A stretch of DNA of 64,000 nt from Hyphomicrobium sp. (GTDB lineage Bacteria > Pseudomonadota > Alphaproteobacteria > Rhizobiales > Hyphomicrobiaceae): positions 124,001 to 188,000 of the forward strand of contig JALHOF010000002.1 in NCBI GenBank assembly GCA_022843145.1. Direction: 5' to 3'. Of the stretch, positions 54,551 to 63,998 are shown in pieces; the first letter of the stretch is position 1, and each line of letters starts with the position of its first letter. Under the pieces are notes generated by a model that ran no database searches, was not told the origin of the DNA, and saw nothing but the letters and a program-made list of their open reading frames with translations. Position numbers and translations under genes: made by a program.

Positions 54551-54910
54551 TCAGCGCGGCTTTTTCGGTCCGCACGCCCGTGCGGAAACCGTGCAGCGAT
54601 AGCGCGAGCCGGTGTCGTTCCAGGTGCAGGTGAATTGGCGCTCGCCGGAGTATTCGAAGTCCGCGAACCGGCGTCCATAGCGCTTGGCAGCCGCCGGCCC
54701 CCAGGCCCGCCGCGCGGACTTGATCGCCGACGCATGACTTTTCTTCCAGGCTCCGCGCGCCACGACTTCGTCCAGGCAGACATCGCCGAAGAATGCGCTT
54801 GCGGGCGACGGCGCGGCGATCAACGACATCAGCGCGGCACAGGCGGCGGCGAGGATGGCCGGCAGGACAGTGATCACACTGGCCGGCACCGGCTTTGACT
54901 TCGTCGACAT
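54551..54910 (-). CDS. Small secreted Cys-containing protein
   Basis: A 119-residue protein of unknown function. The signal peptide (ITVLPAILAAACAALMSLIAAPSPASA) ends near residue 39. The mature part is basic, with Cys in GDVCLDE, FTCTWND, YRCTVSA and ACGPKKPR; four Cys fit two disulfides. The pattern WGPAAAKRYGRRFADFEYSGERQFTC is repeated in small exported proteins of Hyphomicrobiales. ATG 54910 is preferred because the longer frame to 56098 is not coding. It is convergent with the dehydrogenase genes. Confidence 0.7.
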   Translation of the reverse strand: MSTKSKPVPASVITVLPAILAAACAALMSLIAAPSPASAFFGDVCLDEVVARGAWKKSHASAIKSARRAWGPAAAKRYGRRFADFEYSGERQFTCTWNDTGSRYRCTVSARACGPKKPR

Positions 54911-55087
54911 ACGCGCCCCCTTTGGTCCAACATCAGGGCATCGTAAATGCAGGACCATCCGTGCGCAAACCGTTGTATCCGCGAACGGTAAACGACGGCG
55001 GACTTCTTGGATGGGCGTGCGCGATGTGACACACTTCCGGTGCCGGTGCGGCTCGTGCATCGGACACACCAACCAGAGACGCACGTC

Positions 55088-56086
55088 ATGAAGCGCCTTC
55101 GCCTCACCGCCGCCGCCGCCGCGTTTGCATCGGGTGCCCTTGCGTTGTCCGCAGGAGCGCAGCAGGCCCCGGACGTGCGGACGCCGACCGCCGCGCGCGC
55201 CCTCCTCGAAGGTGCGAAGACGTGGGGCTATCAATTGCAGGACGTCGCAGCGGCCAAGCTCGACAAGTCGGCGTTCGATGTGCTGATCGTGGACGCAGGG
55301 CTCTATCGCGACGGCGGCGGGCTGAAGCGCGACGAGATCAAGGCGCTGAAGACCAAGCCGGACGGTTCGCGGCGGCTGGTGCTGGCCTATGTGAACATCG
55401 GCGAGGCCGAGGATTATCGGTATTACTGGCAGAAGGCTTGGGAGAAAAATCCGCCCGAGTGGATGGGGTCGCCCAACTGCCGCTGGAAGGGCGATCATCG
55501 CGTGCGCCACTGGGCGCCGGAGTGGCAAGCCATCATTTTTGGAACGCCGAAATCTTACGTGGGGCGGCTGGTCGAGGCCGGATACGACGGCGCGTGGCTC
55601 GACCGCGTCGACATTTTCTATTATTGGCGCGCCGAACGCTGGCAGGCGGCGGCCGACATGGTGGATTTCGTCGAACGGCTCGGGACGTGGGCGCGGGCGC
55701 GCAATCCCGAGTTCCTGATCGTGCCGCAGAACGGCGAGGAACTGGTCGCTGACGCGCGCTACCGCGCGGTGATCGACGGGCTGGGCAAGGAAGACATGCT
55801 GTTCGGCGATCGCGGCAACGACACACGCAACGCCGCCCCGAGGATCGATCGCGCGCGGCGAAATTTCGGGCCGGCGCAACAGGCGGATCTGACGGTGCTG
55901 GCGATCGAGTACGCGCGCAAGGCCGAGCACATGGCCACGGCGCGAAAGGAACTGGGCGAGCTGGGGTTCGTGCCGTATTTCGGTCCGCGCTCGCTCGCCT
56001 ACATCGGTCACGACGGCCCCCCGCACAAGGAGGACGGCGACACCGAGGCGACCGTGGCCGACCAGGGCGACGAGAGTTGCGGATGA
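55088..56086 (+). CDS. GH114-like (TM1410/PelA hydrolase-type) secreted protein
   Basis: A 332-residue exported TIM-barrel protein of the GH114/endo-alpha-1,4-polygalactosaminidase-like group. After a signal peptide (RLTAAAAAFASGALALSAGAQ), it has WGYQLQD, DVLIVDAGLYRDGGG, LVLAYVNIGEAEDYRYYW, GYDGAWLDRVDIFYYW and FLIVPQNGEEL, the usual family motifs with acidic residues at strand ends. Enzymes of this family cleave galactosamine-containing polysaccharides. ATG 55088 is chosen because it places the signal first. It overlaps prmB by ATGA. Confidence 0.78.
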   Translation: MKRLRLTAAAAAFASGALALSAGAQQAPDVRTPTAARALLEGAKTWGYQLQDVAAAKLDKSAFDVLIVDAGLYRDGGGLKRDEIKALKTKPDGSRRLVLAYVNIGEAEDYRYYWQKAWEKNPPEWMGSPNCRWKGDHRVRHWAPEWQAIIFGTPKSYVGRLVEAGYDGAWLDRVDIFYYWRAERWQAAADMVDFVERLGTWARARNPEFLIVPQNGEELVADARYRAVIDGLGKEDMLFGDRGNDTRNAAPRIDRARRNFGPAQQADLTVLAIEYARKAEHMATARKELGELGFVPYFGPRSLAYIGHDGPPHKEDGDTEATVADQGDESCG

Positions 56087-57090
56087 AAGAGGGCGCACAC
56101 GGAACGAGCGGCTTCCGGCCGGCGACGACCGACCCCGACGAGGCGATCGGAGATCTCGTCACCGTGCGGGACTGGCTGCGGTATGGAGTAAGCCGGTTCG
56201 AGCAGGCGCGGCTCGTCTATGGGCATGGCACGGCGCGGGCACTCGACGAGATGGCCTATCTACTGCTGTCGGCGCTGGAATTGCCGATCGAGCAATTGGA
56301 GCCATGGCTCGACGCGCGGCTGACGCGCAGCGAGCGCATCGGCATTCTCGACCTCATCGAGCGGCGGATCTCGACGCGCACGCCCGCAGCGTATCTCGTC
56401 AACCGGGCGTGGATCGGCGGGCACCGGTTCTACGTCGACGAGCGCGTGATCGTGCCGCGATCGTTCATCGGCGAGTTGCTGATCCGCGATGGGCTGGGCG
56501 CGGTGGTGGCGGACCCGGATGCGGTCACGCACGCGCTCGATCTCTGCACGGGCTCGGGTTGCCTCGCCATTCTCGCGGCGCTGCATTTTCCCTCCGCGGC
56601 GGTGGACGCGGCCGACATCTCGGAGCCGGCACTGCAGGTCGCGTCGCGAAATGTCGTCGATTACGCGCTCGAAGAGCGGGTGTCGCTTGTGCGGTCGGAT
56701 ATCTTCGCGGCGCTCGGCGGGCGGCGCTACGACCTCATCATCTCCAACCCGCCGTATGTGACGGCGGCGGCGATCGCGGCGTTCCCGGCCGAATATCGCG
56801 CGGAGCCGGAAATCGCGCATCTCGGCGGCGGTGACGGCCTCGATCTGGTGCGCCGGATCATCGATGGCGCGGCGGAGATGCTGACAGACGACGGCGCGCT
56901 CGTGGTCGAGATCGGTCAAGGGCGGATGGAGCTTGAAGCGGCCTATCCGCAGTTGCCGTTCTTGTGGCTCGACACGGAGGAGAGCGAGGGCGAGGTCTTC
57001 GCGCTCAGGCGTGGCGATCTTGCGAGACCGACGGGCGGCGTGATCGAGGTCAAATCAGCGGGCGGCCGGCTACGCCGCCGCAAGGCCTGA
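56083..57090 (+). CDS. prmB: 50S ribosomal protein L3 glutamine methyltransferase
   Basis: N5-methylates a glutamine of ribosomal protein L3. The 335-residue enzyme has YLVNRAWIGGHRFYVDERVIVPRSFIGEL, the SAM site LDLCTGSGCLAILAAL (about 149-164), and the HemK-family NPPYVTAAA, followed by LGGGDGLDLVRRI. It matches PrmB better than PrmC because of the VIVPRSFI segment. The start at 56083 shares ATGA with the preceding stop. The 3' end overlaps a small minus-strand ORF. Confidence 0.9.
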   Translation: MKEGAHGTSGFRPATTDPDEAIGDLVTVRDWLRYGVSRFEQARLVYGHGTARALDEMAYLLLSALELPIEQLEPWLDARLTRSERIGILDLIERRISTRTPAAYLVNRAWIGGHRFYVDERVIVPRSFIGELLIRDGLGAVVADPDAVTHALDLCTGSGCLAILAALHFPSAAVDAADISEPALQVASRNVVDYALEERVSLVRSDIFAALGGRRYDLIISNPPYVTAAAIAAFPAEYRAEPEIAHLGGGDGLDLVRRIIDGAAEMLTDDGALVVEIGQGRMELEAAYPQLPFLWLDTEESEGEVFALRRGDLARPTGGVIEVKSAGGRLRRRKA

Positions 57091-57186
57091 GCGGGCGAGT
57101 TGGTGCCGGCGCCACAGCGCGAGAGCAAGAAGCGGCAGTCCACCGGGGAGCAGGATCGCGGCCAGAACGGCCAGGGCAGGCTTCAT
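57070..57186 (-). CDS. Possible 38-residue membrane protein
   Basis: A short ORF too small for the usual gene calls: MKPALAVLAAILLPGGLPLL, then ALALWRRHQLARSGLAAA. It has one hydrophobic helix and a basic C-terminal end. GGAGGA lies just 4-5 bases upstream of the ATG at 57186, an excellent ribosome site. It runs convergently into prmB and overlaps its last 21 bases. Function unknown; the ribosome site and helix make it credible, but no family is recognised. Confidence 0.55.
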   Translation of the reverse strand: MKPALAVLAAILLPGGLPLLALALWRRHQLARSGLAAA

Positions 57187-57384
57187 TTTATCCTCCGTCG
57201 CATCCCGTCCGAGCGGGAGGGCGATGAGGAAGATCGTACAGGAGAAAAACTTCGGCCCGCTTCAATCCGCCGCGCCAATGCAGCGCTTTCGGTCAACGCG
57301 GCGTTAACGGTTGGCGGGAAGCAGTGGCGACGCGCGGCGCGGGTCTGCTAGCATCGAACGAGGCGGGGGAAGGGAGCAAATCGT

Positions 57385-57693
57385 TTGGCGCGGGCATGGA
57401 CGATACGGCCACGGACGATAAGGGCGGGCGGAATGCCGGCGGTGCTTGTCCTCGGTGCCGTGGCGGCGGTGGCCGCCGCCGTTTGGCTCGAAGACCGGAT
57501 GGAAGACAGTGACACAGCGCGGCCCGGAATGCGGCACGCGGCGCTGCACCTCAATTGCCCGCCGGGAAGTCATGGCGTGCCGCGTTATGCGAAATTCGGT
57601 TCAAGCCTCGGTTATGGCCGCGACGGTTCGAAGCCGGTGCGCGATCGCGGGTTGATCGCGACGATGCCGGCTCGCGCCGGGACAAATCCTTGA
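57385..57693 (+). CDS. Possible small membrane-anchored protein
   Basis: A 102-residue ORF from a TTG at 57385, with AAGGGAG 8 bases upstream. It has one hydrophobic stretch (MPAVLVLGAVAAVAAAVWLE) and then a polar segment (RHAALHLNCPPGSHGVPRYAKFG). No family is recognised and TTG starts are uncommon here, so this may be spurious. An internal ATG at 57433 is an alternative start. It stands between prmB and ppc. Confidence 0.35.
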   Translation: MARAWTIRPRTIRAGGMPAVLVLGAVAAVAAAVWLEDRMEDSDTARPGMRHAALHLNCPPGSHGVPRYAKFGSSLGYGRDGSKPVRDRGLIATMPARAGTNP

Positions 57694-57885
57694 TCGGATG
57701 CCAACCCTCGAACGGATGATGGGTCGATGCGCAGTAGACTGAAACTCGTCCTTCCACTGTCCCGATATCCGGGATTCTGCTGCTGCTGCATCTGCCTGCA
57801 AGACCGCGACGCGAAGCGGATGCGGCGCATTTTCCGCATCGTTCGCAAGGCCACGCGGGATTGGTGACGGACGCGATACTCCCGC

Positions 57886-60777
57886 TCAGCCGAACGCGCC
57901 GAAGTGGTGGCTGATGCCCGTGCCGATCTCGCGCAGGAGCTCGTAGGACTGCTCCATCGGCTCCAGGATCTCGGTTTCGAGACGCGCGTAGTCGTCGATC
58001 CCGTGCGGCCGATAGCTCGCCTTCTCGTCGTAACCGGCATTGTCGAGCGCGGCCGACACGCGGTGCGGGAAGGCTTCGCGCATGAAGCGGACGACTTCCG
58101 GAACCTCGAGCGCAAGGGCTAGCCCCAGCACCTGACTGGGCGAGAGGTCATTGCGCGGGGCAAAGCGCGGCAGCTGGGCGGCGAGGATGAAGACGCGCAT
58201 GATCAGCGCCAGCCTGATCGACTGCAGAAGGTCGAGTTCGAGGCGATCATTGTCGGGGATCTTTCCGGCTTCGACCCCGATGTCCTCGAGGATCTGATGC
58301 AAATCGATCGCGTCGAGCCGCAGATGGTGGACGAGCTGATTGATCGCGCTGCAACGGTTGTCGGAAACGAGATGCGTGGACAGCGTGCGGAAGGCCGCAT
58401 CGAGTGGCGATTCACGACCCCAGGACGCCCGCATCGCCCAGAAACCGGCGTCGAAGACCGCCGCGTTGGCGCCCATCGCGTTGAGGCTCGACAACTGCTT
58501 GCCGCGCGCGATCATCTCGATCAGCAGACGCAACCGGGGCGAATCCTTGGCCAGCGAGATGAACCGTTCGCGCTCGGTTCCGAGGCCGGCGGACAGTCCG
58601 GCGACGACGTTGGCGATGTAGCCGAACTGCTGCAGGATCGCGTTGTTCGGAATGGCGCGCATGCGTGCGGGATCGCCGCGATCGGCGGCATTGGCGCCGT
58701 CCATCTGCCGCTTCGTGGCGCGGCTGCCCGTCTTGAACAGCAGGTTCGCACCATAGGCGCCCAGAACGGCGCGATAGCCCGGATGCGAGAACAGGTTCTG
58801 TTGATACGCCTTCAACCGCAACAGCACGTCGAGGCTAAGGTTGTTGTCGTCGTAGAACGGATCTTCGACCTCGGCGGGCGGCGTGCCCTCCATGACGATG
58901 GTGGCCATGGCGCGTGTGGTCAGCGCGCGGTTGGCGAAGAACATGAAGCCGTCGCCGCCCTGGAAGCTGGTCTCGTGCTTGATGTCGATGCCGGCGTCGG
59001 CGAAGCGCCGGCGGGTCGACGGCGGGAACACGTAGTCGAGGCGGTTCTTGATGTCGCCAGGATGCGCACCGCGGCCCATCGACTCGCCGTGGGTCGAGAA
59101 GATCAGCATCTCGACGCCTTCGAGGCCCGAGCGCTCCATGAGATCGGCCAGGCCGTTGTAGAGCCGTTCGATCGAGAGCGTGGCGGGGATCTGGCCGATG
59201 AAGCGGCCGGCATCGGAGAAGCCGGTTTGGACGCTGAGCCGCCCGCGGCCGCGCACGTAATCGCGATAGGCGTCCTCTTCGAGCAGGCGCTCGACGAAGC
59301 GCGCGCCGGTGTCGAGGGCGGCAGGCGTCTCGAACAGCGGTGAGATATCGACAATCTTCTCGACGCCGAACAGCTTGGCGAAGAACACCGCGATCAGAAC
59401 GGTGGCGGGGCTCTCGCACTCGGCGATCAGGAAGCGGATCGGCGTGTCGCGGTCGATATGCTTCTGGATCTGGGCGACGAGGGCGAGCTGGCGGATGGCG
59501 GTCGCGGTCTCGAGCTCGAGCGAGGCGAAGTTGACGCTTTCCGGCTTGACGTCGCGGATCATGTCGACGATGCGGCCCATCGCCTGGCGCTCGGTCAGGT
59601 CGCGGGTCCACGGCTCGTGGACAAAAGCGCGGAAGGCGTTGTTGAGCTGGGCGGCGTTGATGCGCAGATGGATGTGGGACGTGCCGAGGCCGGTCATCTC
59701 GATGAGGCCGGCGAGCGCCGCCACGGAGCGCTTCATCTGCGGACTATCGACGGCGTCGATGAGCTGATCGAGGAGCGCGGTGATCGGTTCGGTGGTGGTG
59801 ATGTTGTAGCTGTCGGGGCGGGTGATGACATTGGCCGCGCGCGAGAGCGACGCGCCGCTGACGCCGACGTTTGCCAGCGCACGCACCTGCTCGTCGACGG
59901 CGGCGACGGCGAGATCGAGCTTGCCGGTGATCTGGCGGAACAGACGCAAGGTCTTGTCGCTGTCGCCGAGGCGGTGGCGGATCACGAGGAACCGCTCGCG
60001 CATTTCGATCAGGGCGGCGCGCTTCTCCTGCAGCCGGATCAGGAACGAATGGCTCCACTTGATGTCGGTGCGGCCGTCGAGGTCGTAGCCGACCCAGCAG
60101 GCGAGCGTTGTGAGCGTCGGCCGCGTTTTGTAGGCGGCGGCGCCGAAGCGTTGCGCGGACACGGAGAGGAAGGCATTGAGCAGATCGAGGTAGGCGTTGC
60201 GCATGTTCTGCAACGCTTCCTGGGCCCGAGCATGTTCGTAGGCGAGATCGACGCCGTCATCGGGGCGGTGGGGATGGCCGACACGGGCCTCGACGGCGCT
60301 CTCGCCGGAGGCCGCGATCTCGACCATGCGGCGGGACAAGCCTTCCGAGAGGCCGAACGTCGGATGGGCGGTCAGTACGATGCCGGTGCGGGCGCGGTCC
60401 CAACGCGCTTTGAGCGCGGCGAGACCGGCGTCCACGTCGCCGCCTTCCGGCAACGAGCCCTCGACGAATTGTTGAAACTCCTTGAGCGTCGCCGAAGTAT
60501 CGCCCTGACCGATGCGGTCGCGCAGGCGCACGGCTCGGCGCGCGGCGGCGCGGTCCATCAGACGGGCGGCGAGCGCCTTGAGTTCAGCGAAACCGACCTG
60601 TCCGGCCTCGAGGCGCCGCGAGAGATCGAAAGCCACGTTCAGGATCGGGTTGAGCTGCGGCTCGTCGGGGATTCGCGCGCGCATCGAGCGCAGCTCGTCG
60701 CGCAGCTTGAACTCGTCGAGCGCCGAAGCCGCGGTCGCGGTGGCTGGGGCAGCGGTTTGGCCGGTCTTGTCCTGCAT
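57886..60777 (-). CDS. ppc: Phosphoenolpyruvate carboxylase
   Basis: Carboxylates phosphoenolpyruvate to oxaloacetate in the serine cycle. The 963-residue enzyme has VLTAHPTFGLSEGLSRRMVEI with the catalytic His, the FSTHGESMGRGAHPGD segment, FQGGDGFMFF, and HYLRLDAIDLHQI-type helices. A Met-rich N-terminal of about 40 low-complexity residues precedes the enzyme. ATG 60777 follows GGGAG and gives the family length; the frame stays open to 60849. It follows mtkB after 117 bases with a strong hairpin in between. Expression may therefore differ from that of mtkA/B. Confidence 0.93.
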   Translation of the reverse strand: MQDKTGQTAAPATATAASALDEFKLRDELRSMRARIPDEPQLNPILNVAFDLSRRLEAGQVGFAELKALAARLMDRAAARRAVRLRDRIGQGDTSATLKEFQQFVEGSLPEGGDVDAGLAALKARWDRARTGIVLTAHPTFGLSEGLSRRMVEIAASGESAVEARVGHPHRPDDGVDLAYEHARAQEALQNMRNAYLDLLNAFLSVSAQRFGAAAYKTRPTLTTLACWVGYDLDGRTDIKWSHSFLIRLQEKRAALIEMRERFLVIRHRLGDSDKTLRLFRQITGKLDLAVAAVDEQVRALANVGVSGASLSRAANVITRPDSYNITTTEPITALLDQLIDAVDSPQMKRSVAALAGLIEMTGLGTSHIHLRINAAQLNNAFRAFVHEPWTRDLTERQAMGRIVDMIRDVKPESVNFASLELETATAIRQLALVAQIQKHIDRDTPIRFLIAECESPATVLIAVFFAKLFGVEKIVDISPLFETPAALDTGARFVERLLEEDAYRDYVRGRGRLSVQTGFSDAGRFIGQIPATLSIERLYNGLADLMERSGLEGVEMLIFSTHGESMGRGAHPGDIKNRLDYVFPPSTRRRFADAGIDIKHETSFQGGDGFMFFANRALTTRAMATIVMEGTPPAEVEDPFYDDNNLSLDVLLRLKAYQQNLFSHPGYRAVLGAYGANLLFKTGSRATKRQMDGANAADRGDPARMRAIPNNAILQQFGYIANVVAGLSAGLGTERERFISLAKDSPRLRLLIEMIARGKQLSSLNAMGANAAVFDAGFWAMRASWGRESPLDAAFRTLSTHLVSDNRCSAINQLVHHLRLDAIDLHQILEDIGVEAGKIPDNDRLELDLLQSIRLALIMRVFILAAQLPRFAPRNDLSPSQVLGLALALEVPEVVRFMREAFPHRVSAALDNAGYDEKASYRPHGIDDYARLETEILEPMEQSYELLREIGTGISHHFGAFG

Positions 60778-60835
60778 GATCTCGCTCCCTGGTCCGGCCG
60801 CGCGATGGCGTCCGACCTTGCCTCGCCATTGTTTG

Positions 60836-60869
60836 GAGTCCGGCCGCACACGGCGGCACGGCCGGACTC
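60836..60869 (-). promoter_or_regulatory. Intercistronic hairpin between mtkB and ppc
   Basis: GAGTCCGGCCG (60836-60846) and CGGCCGGACTC (60859-60869) form a perfect 11-bp stem with a 12-base loop. There is no T-run on the minus strand. It may stabilise the upstream mtkAB message or attenuate ppc; function is inferred. Confidence 0.6.
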
Positions 60870-60894
60870 GATCTCGAATGAGCCGTCAGTCTCG

Positions 60895-61794
60895 TCAGGC
60901 GACCTTGCGCTGACCGGCGAGCACCTTGGCGATCGTCGAGCCCATCTCGGCTGGGGTCGGCGCGATGACGACGCCGGCGGCCTTCAGTATCTCGACTTTC
61001 TCGGCGGCCGATTCGCCGAACGCGGAAACGATCGCGCCGGCGTGACCCATGCGGCGGCCTTTCGGTGCGGAGAGACCGGCGATGTAGGCGATGACGGGCT
61101 TTTTCATGTTGTCGCGCGCCCAAGCGCCGGCTTCGGCTTCCTGCGGTCCGCCGATCTCGCCGATCATCAGCACGGCGTCGGTGTCGGGGTCCTTCTCGAA
61201 ATGCTCGAGCACGTCGCGGAACGACGAGCCGTTGATCGGGTCGCCGCCGATGCCGACCGACGTCGATACGCCGATGCCGAGCGCCTTCATTTGCGCGGCG
61301 GCTTCGTAGCCGAGCGTGCCTGAGCGGCCGACGATTCCGATGCGGCCGGGAAGGTAGATGTGGCCGGGCATGATGCCGAGCATCGCCTTGCCGGGGCTGA
61401 TCGTTCCGGCGCAGTTCGGTCCGGTCAATATCATGCGGCTGTCGCGCTTGTAGCGCCGCATGTAACGCTTCACCCGGATCATGTCCTGCGCAGGAATGCC
61501 GTCGGTGATACAGGTGCAGTAGCGAATGCCGGCGTCGGCGGCTTCCATGATCGCATCAGCCGCGAACGGCGGCGGCACGAACACGATCGACGCCTGTGCG
61601 CCGGTCTCCTCGACCGCACCCTTCATGGTGTTGAACACCGGACGGCCGAGATGCGTGGAGCCGCCTTTGCCGGGCGTGACGCCGCCGACGACGTTGGTGC
61701 CGTAGTCGATCATCTCCTGGGCGTGGAACGTACCGATGCGGCCGGTGAAGCCCTGCACGAGGACAGGCGTGTGTTCGTTGATGAAGATAGCCAT
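60895..61794 (-). CDS. mtkB: Malate thiokinase (malate-CoA ligase), alpha-type subunit
   Basis: Together with MtkA converts malate to malyl-CoA with ATP in the serine cycle. The 299-residue protein has the succinyl-CoA synthetase alpha architecture: CoA-binding NAD-like fold (VLVQGFTGRIGTFHAQEM) and the phospho-His in RRMGHAGAIVSAFG (about 250). It is most like malate-CoA ligase subunits, and its neighbours mcl, mtkA and ppc make that assignment strong. It follows mtkA after 16 bases. Confidence 0.92.
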   Translation of the reverse strand: MAIFINEHTPVLVQGFTGRIGTFHAQEMIDYGTNVVGGVTPGKGGSTHLGRPVFNTMKGAVEETGAQASIVFVPPPFAADAIMEAADAGIRYCTCITDGIPAQDMIRVKRYMRRYKRDSRMILTGPNCAGTISPGKAMLGIMPGHIYLPGRIGIVGRSGTLGYEAAAQMKALGIGVSTSVGIGGDPINGSSFRDVLEHFEKDPDTDAVLMIGEIGGPQEAEAGAWARDNMKKPVIAYIAGLSAPKGRRMGHAGAIVSAFGESAAEKVEILKAAGVVIAPTPAEMGSTIAKVLAGQRKVA

Positions 61795-61810
61795 GTGTGC
61801 TGGTCCTCCC

Positions 61811-62992
61811 TTACGCGGCTTTGGCGGTTGCGGCTTTGGCCGCGGCGACGGCTTTCTGAGCCGCTTCTCCGAGACTGTCGGCGGAGATGACCGTGAGGCC
61901 GCTTTCGTCGATGATCTTGCGTCCCTCCTCGACGTTGGTGCCGGCGAGACGGACGACGACCGGCAGCTTGATCTCGAGCTCCCGCACCGCGTCGACGACG
62001 CCCTTCGCCACCCAGTCGCAGCGATTGATTCCGGCGAACACGTTGACCAGCAGCGCCTTGACGTTCTTGTCCTTCAGCACCGCGCGGAACGACTTCGCCA
62101 CGCGCTCGGGGCTGGCGCCGCCGCCGATGTCGAGGAAGTTGGCGGGTTCGCCGCCGGCCAGCTTGATCATGTCGAGGGTGGCCATAGCGAGGCCGGCGCC
62201 ATTCACGACGCAGCCGATGTCACCATCGAGCCCGACATAGGACAGGCCGCGATCGGAGGCGTAGGTCTCGCGCGGGTCTTCCTGGCTCTTGTCACGCAGC
62301 TCGGAGATCTGCGGGCGGCGGAACAGGGCATTCTCGTCGAAGCTCATCTTGGCATCGAGAGCGATGATGCCCTTGGTCTTGGTGACGACGAGCGGGTTGA
62401 TCTCGACCATCGTGGCGTCGAGATCGCGGAACGCGCGATAGGCGCCGAGGATCGTGCGCTCGAGCTTCGACACGAGGTCGGGCTCGACGCCGAGGCCGAA
62501 TGCCACCTCGCGGGCCTGAAACGCCTGCATGCCGACCGCGGGGTCGACGGTGACGCGGATGATGGTCTCGGGCTGGTTGTGCGCGATCTCCTCGATGTCC
62601 ATGCCACCGGCGGCGGAGGCCACGACCACGATGCGCTCGGCGGCGCGGTCCATGACGTAGGAGAGGTAGAACTCCTTGTCGATGTCGGACGCCTCTTCGA
62701 TATAGAGGCGCGAAACCAGCTTACCCTGCGGGCCGGTCTGGACGGTGGCGAGACGCTTGCCGAGAAGCGCGTCGGCGGCATCCCACACTTCGCCGTCGTT
62801 GCGGCAGACCTTGATGCCGCCGGCCTTGCCGCGCGCACCAGAGTGGATCTGCGCCTTGACGACCCACTTGTTGCCGCCGATCTCGCTGGCTCGATAGGTC
62901 GCCTGCTCGGGGCTGTAGGCGAGACCGCCGCGCGGGATGGCGACGCCGAATTTAGAGAGCAGTTCCTTGGCTTGATACTCGTGAATGTCCAT
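61811..62992 (-). CDS. mtkA: Malate thiokinase (malate-CoA ligase), beta-type subunit
   Basis: ATP-grasp subunit of the malate thiokinase. The 393-residue protein starts [23 protein letters not shown] and has the ATP-grasp motifs ([16 protein letters not shown]), [30 protein letters not shown], and [14 protein letters not shown]. The usual succinate-binding residues cannot be told apart from the malate ones by eye; the serine-cycle context decides. ATG 62992 is chosen over the longer frame to 63085 because the family starts right there. Confidence 0.92.
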   Translation of the reverse strand: MDIHEYQAKELLSKFGVAIPRGGLAYSPEQATYRASEIGGNKWVVKAQIHSGARGKAGGIKVCRNDGEVWDAADALLGKRLATVQTGPQGKLVSRLYIEEASDIDKEFYLSYVMDRAAERIVVVASAAGGMDIEEIAHNQPETIIRVTVDPAVGMQAFQAREVAFGLGVEPDLVSKLERTILGAYRAFRDLDATMVEINPLVVTKTKGIIALDAKMSFDENALFRRPQISELRDKSQEDPRETYASDRGLSYVGLDGDIGCVVNGAGLAMATLDMIKLAGGEPANFLDIGGGASPERVAKSFRAVLKDKNVKALLVNVFAGINRCDWVAKGVVDAVRELEIKLPVVVRLAGTNVEEGRKIIDESGLTVISADSLGEAAQKAVAAAKAATAKAA

Positions 62993-63047
62993 TACGGACC
63001 TCCTTGGAATGCCGGATGAGGGGCTCGGTCTTTCGGGGGAAAGCGGA

Positions 63048-63998
63048 CTACTTGCCGCCCGAGGCCTTGGCGATGGCTTCGGCAACGACGAGGACGTTGT
63101 TGGCCATCTTTTCGGATGCGGCGTCGATCATCTTGCCGTCGAGAGATGCGGCGCCCTTGCCCTGCGCTTCGGCTTCCTTCAGCGCGACCAGGATGCGCTT
63201 GGCGCGCTCGATCTCGGCCGGGAGCGGAGAAAACACGGCGTTGGCCAGCTCGATCTGCGACGGATGGATGGCCCACTTGCCTTCGATGCCGAGAGCAGCG
63301 GCGCGCTTGGCGGCGGCCGTATAGCCGGCCGGATCGGAGAAGTCGCCGAACGGCCCGTCGATCGGGCGCAGGCCGTAAGCGCGGCAGGCCACGGTCATGC
63401 GCGACAGCGCGAAGTGCCACTGGTCTCCCGGATAGTCGGGGTTCAAGCCGCCGATGACAACCGTGCGCGCCTTGTTGAAGGCGGCGTAGTCGGCGACGCC
63501 GAAATGCATCGACTCGAGCCGGCTCGGCGCTGCGGCGACGGCCTCCACGTTCGCCATGCCGAGCGGCGTCTCGATGAGCGCCTCGGTGCCGACCTTGTTC
63601 TTGAGGCCCTTGGCGACTTCGATCTGGCTGACGATGCATTCGACGGTATAGACGTCGGCCGGCACGCCGACCTTGGGGATCAGGATGGTGTCGAGCTTGG
63701 CGCCGGCCTGCTCCATGATGTCGACGACGTCGCGATACATGTAGTGCGTGTCGAGGCCGTTGATGCGAACCGAGACGGTCTTGCCTGCCGCCTTCCAGTC
63801 GAGATCGTTCAGCGCCTGGATGATGTTCTTCCGCGCCTGCTCCTTGTCGGGCGGCGCAACCGCGTCCTCGCAATCGAGGAACACGTAGTCGGCGGCGCTC
63901 TTCAGGGCGCGGTCGATCATGGTCGGGTTCGAGCCCGGCACGGCCAGGTACGATCGCTGCAAGCGCTGCTTACGGACGGGGTAGAGGGTGTAGCTCAT
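63048..63998 (-). CDS. mcl: Malyl-CoA lyase
   Basis: Cleaves malyl-CoA to acetyl-CoA and glyoxylate; the glyoxylate then regenerates glycine. The 316-residue HpcH/HpaI-aldolase-type lyase has [60 protein letters not shown] and FGVADYAAF, the malyl-CoA lyase motifs, with a Glu and Asp that bind the metal. The ATG at 63998 is only two bases inside the window, so its promoter lies outside. It is first in mcl-mtkA-mtkB-ppc. Confidence 0.94.
   Translation of the reverse strand: MSYTLYPVRKQRLQRSYLAVPGSNPTMIDRALKSAADYVFLDCEDAVAPPDKEQARKNIIQALNDLDWKAAGKTVSVRINGLDTHYMYRDVVDIMEQAGAKLDTILIPKVGVPADVYTVECIVSQIEVAKGLKNKVGTEALIETPLGMANVEAVAAAPSRLESMHFGVADYAAFNKARTVVIGGLNPDYPGDQWHFALSRMTVACRAYGLRPIDGPFGDFSDPAGYTAAAKRAAALGIEGKWAIHPSQIELANAVFSPLPAEIERAKRILVALKEAEAQGKGAASLDGKMIDAASEKMANNVLVVAEAIAKASGGK

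Noticed and set aside
57727-57867. 46-residue Cys-rich ORF (four Cys in a row)
   Set aside because: No ribosome-binding site that stands out, no family, and CTG/TGC repeats explain the Cys run.
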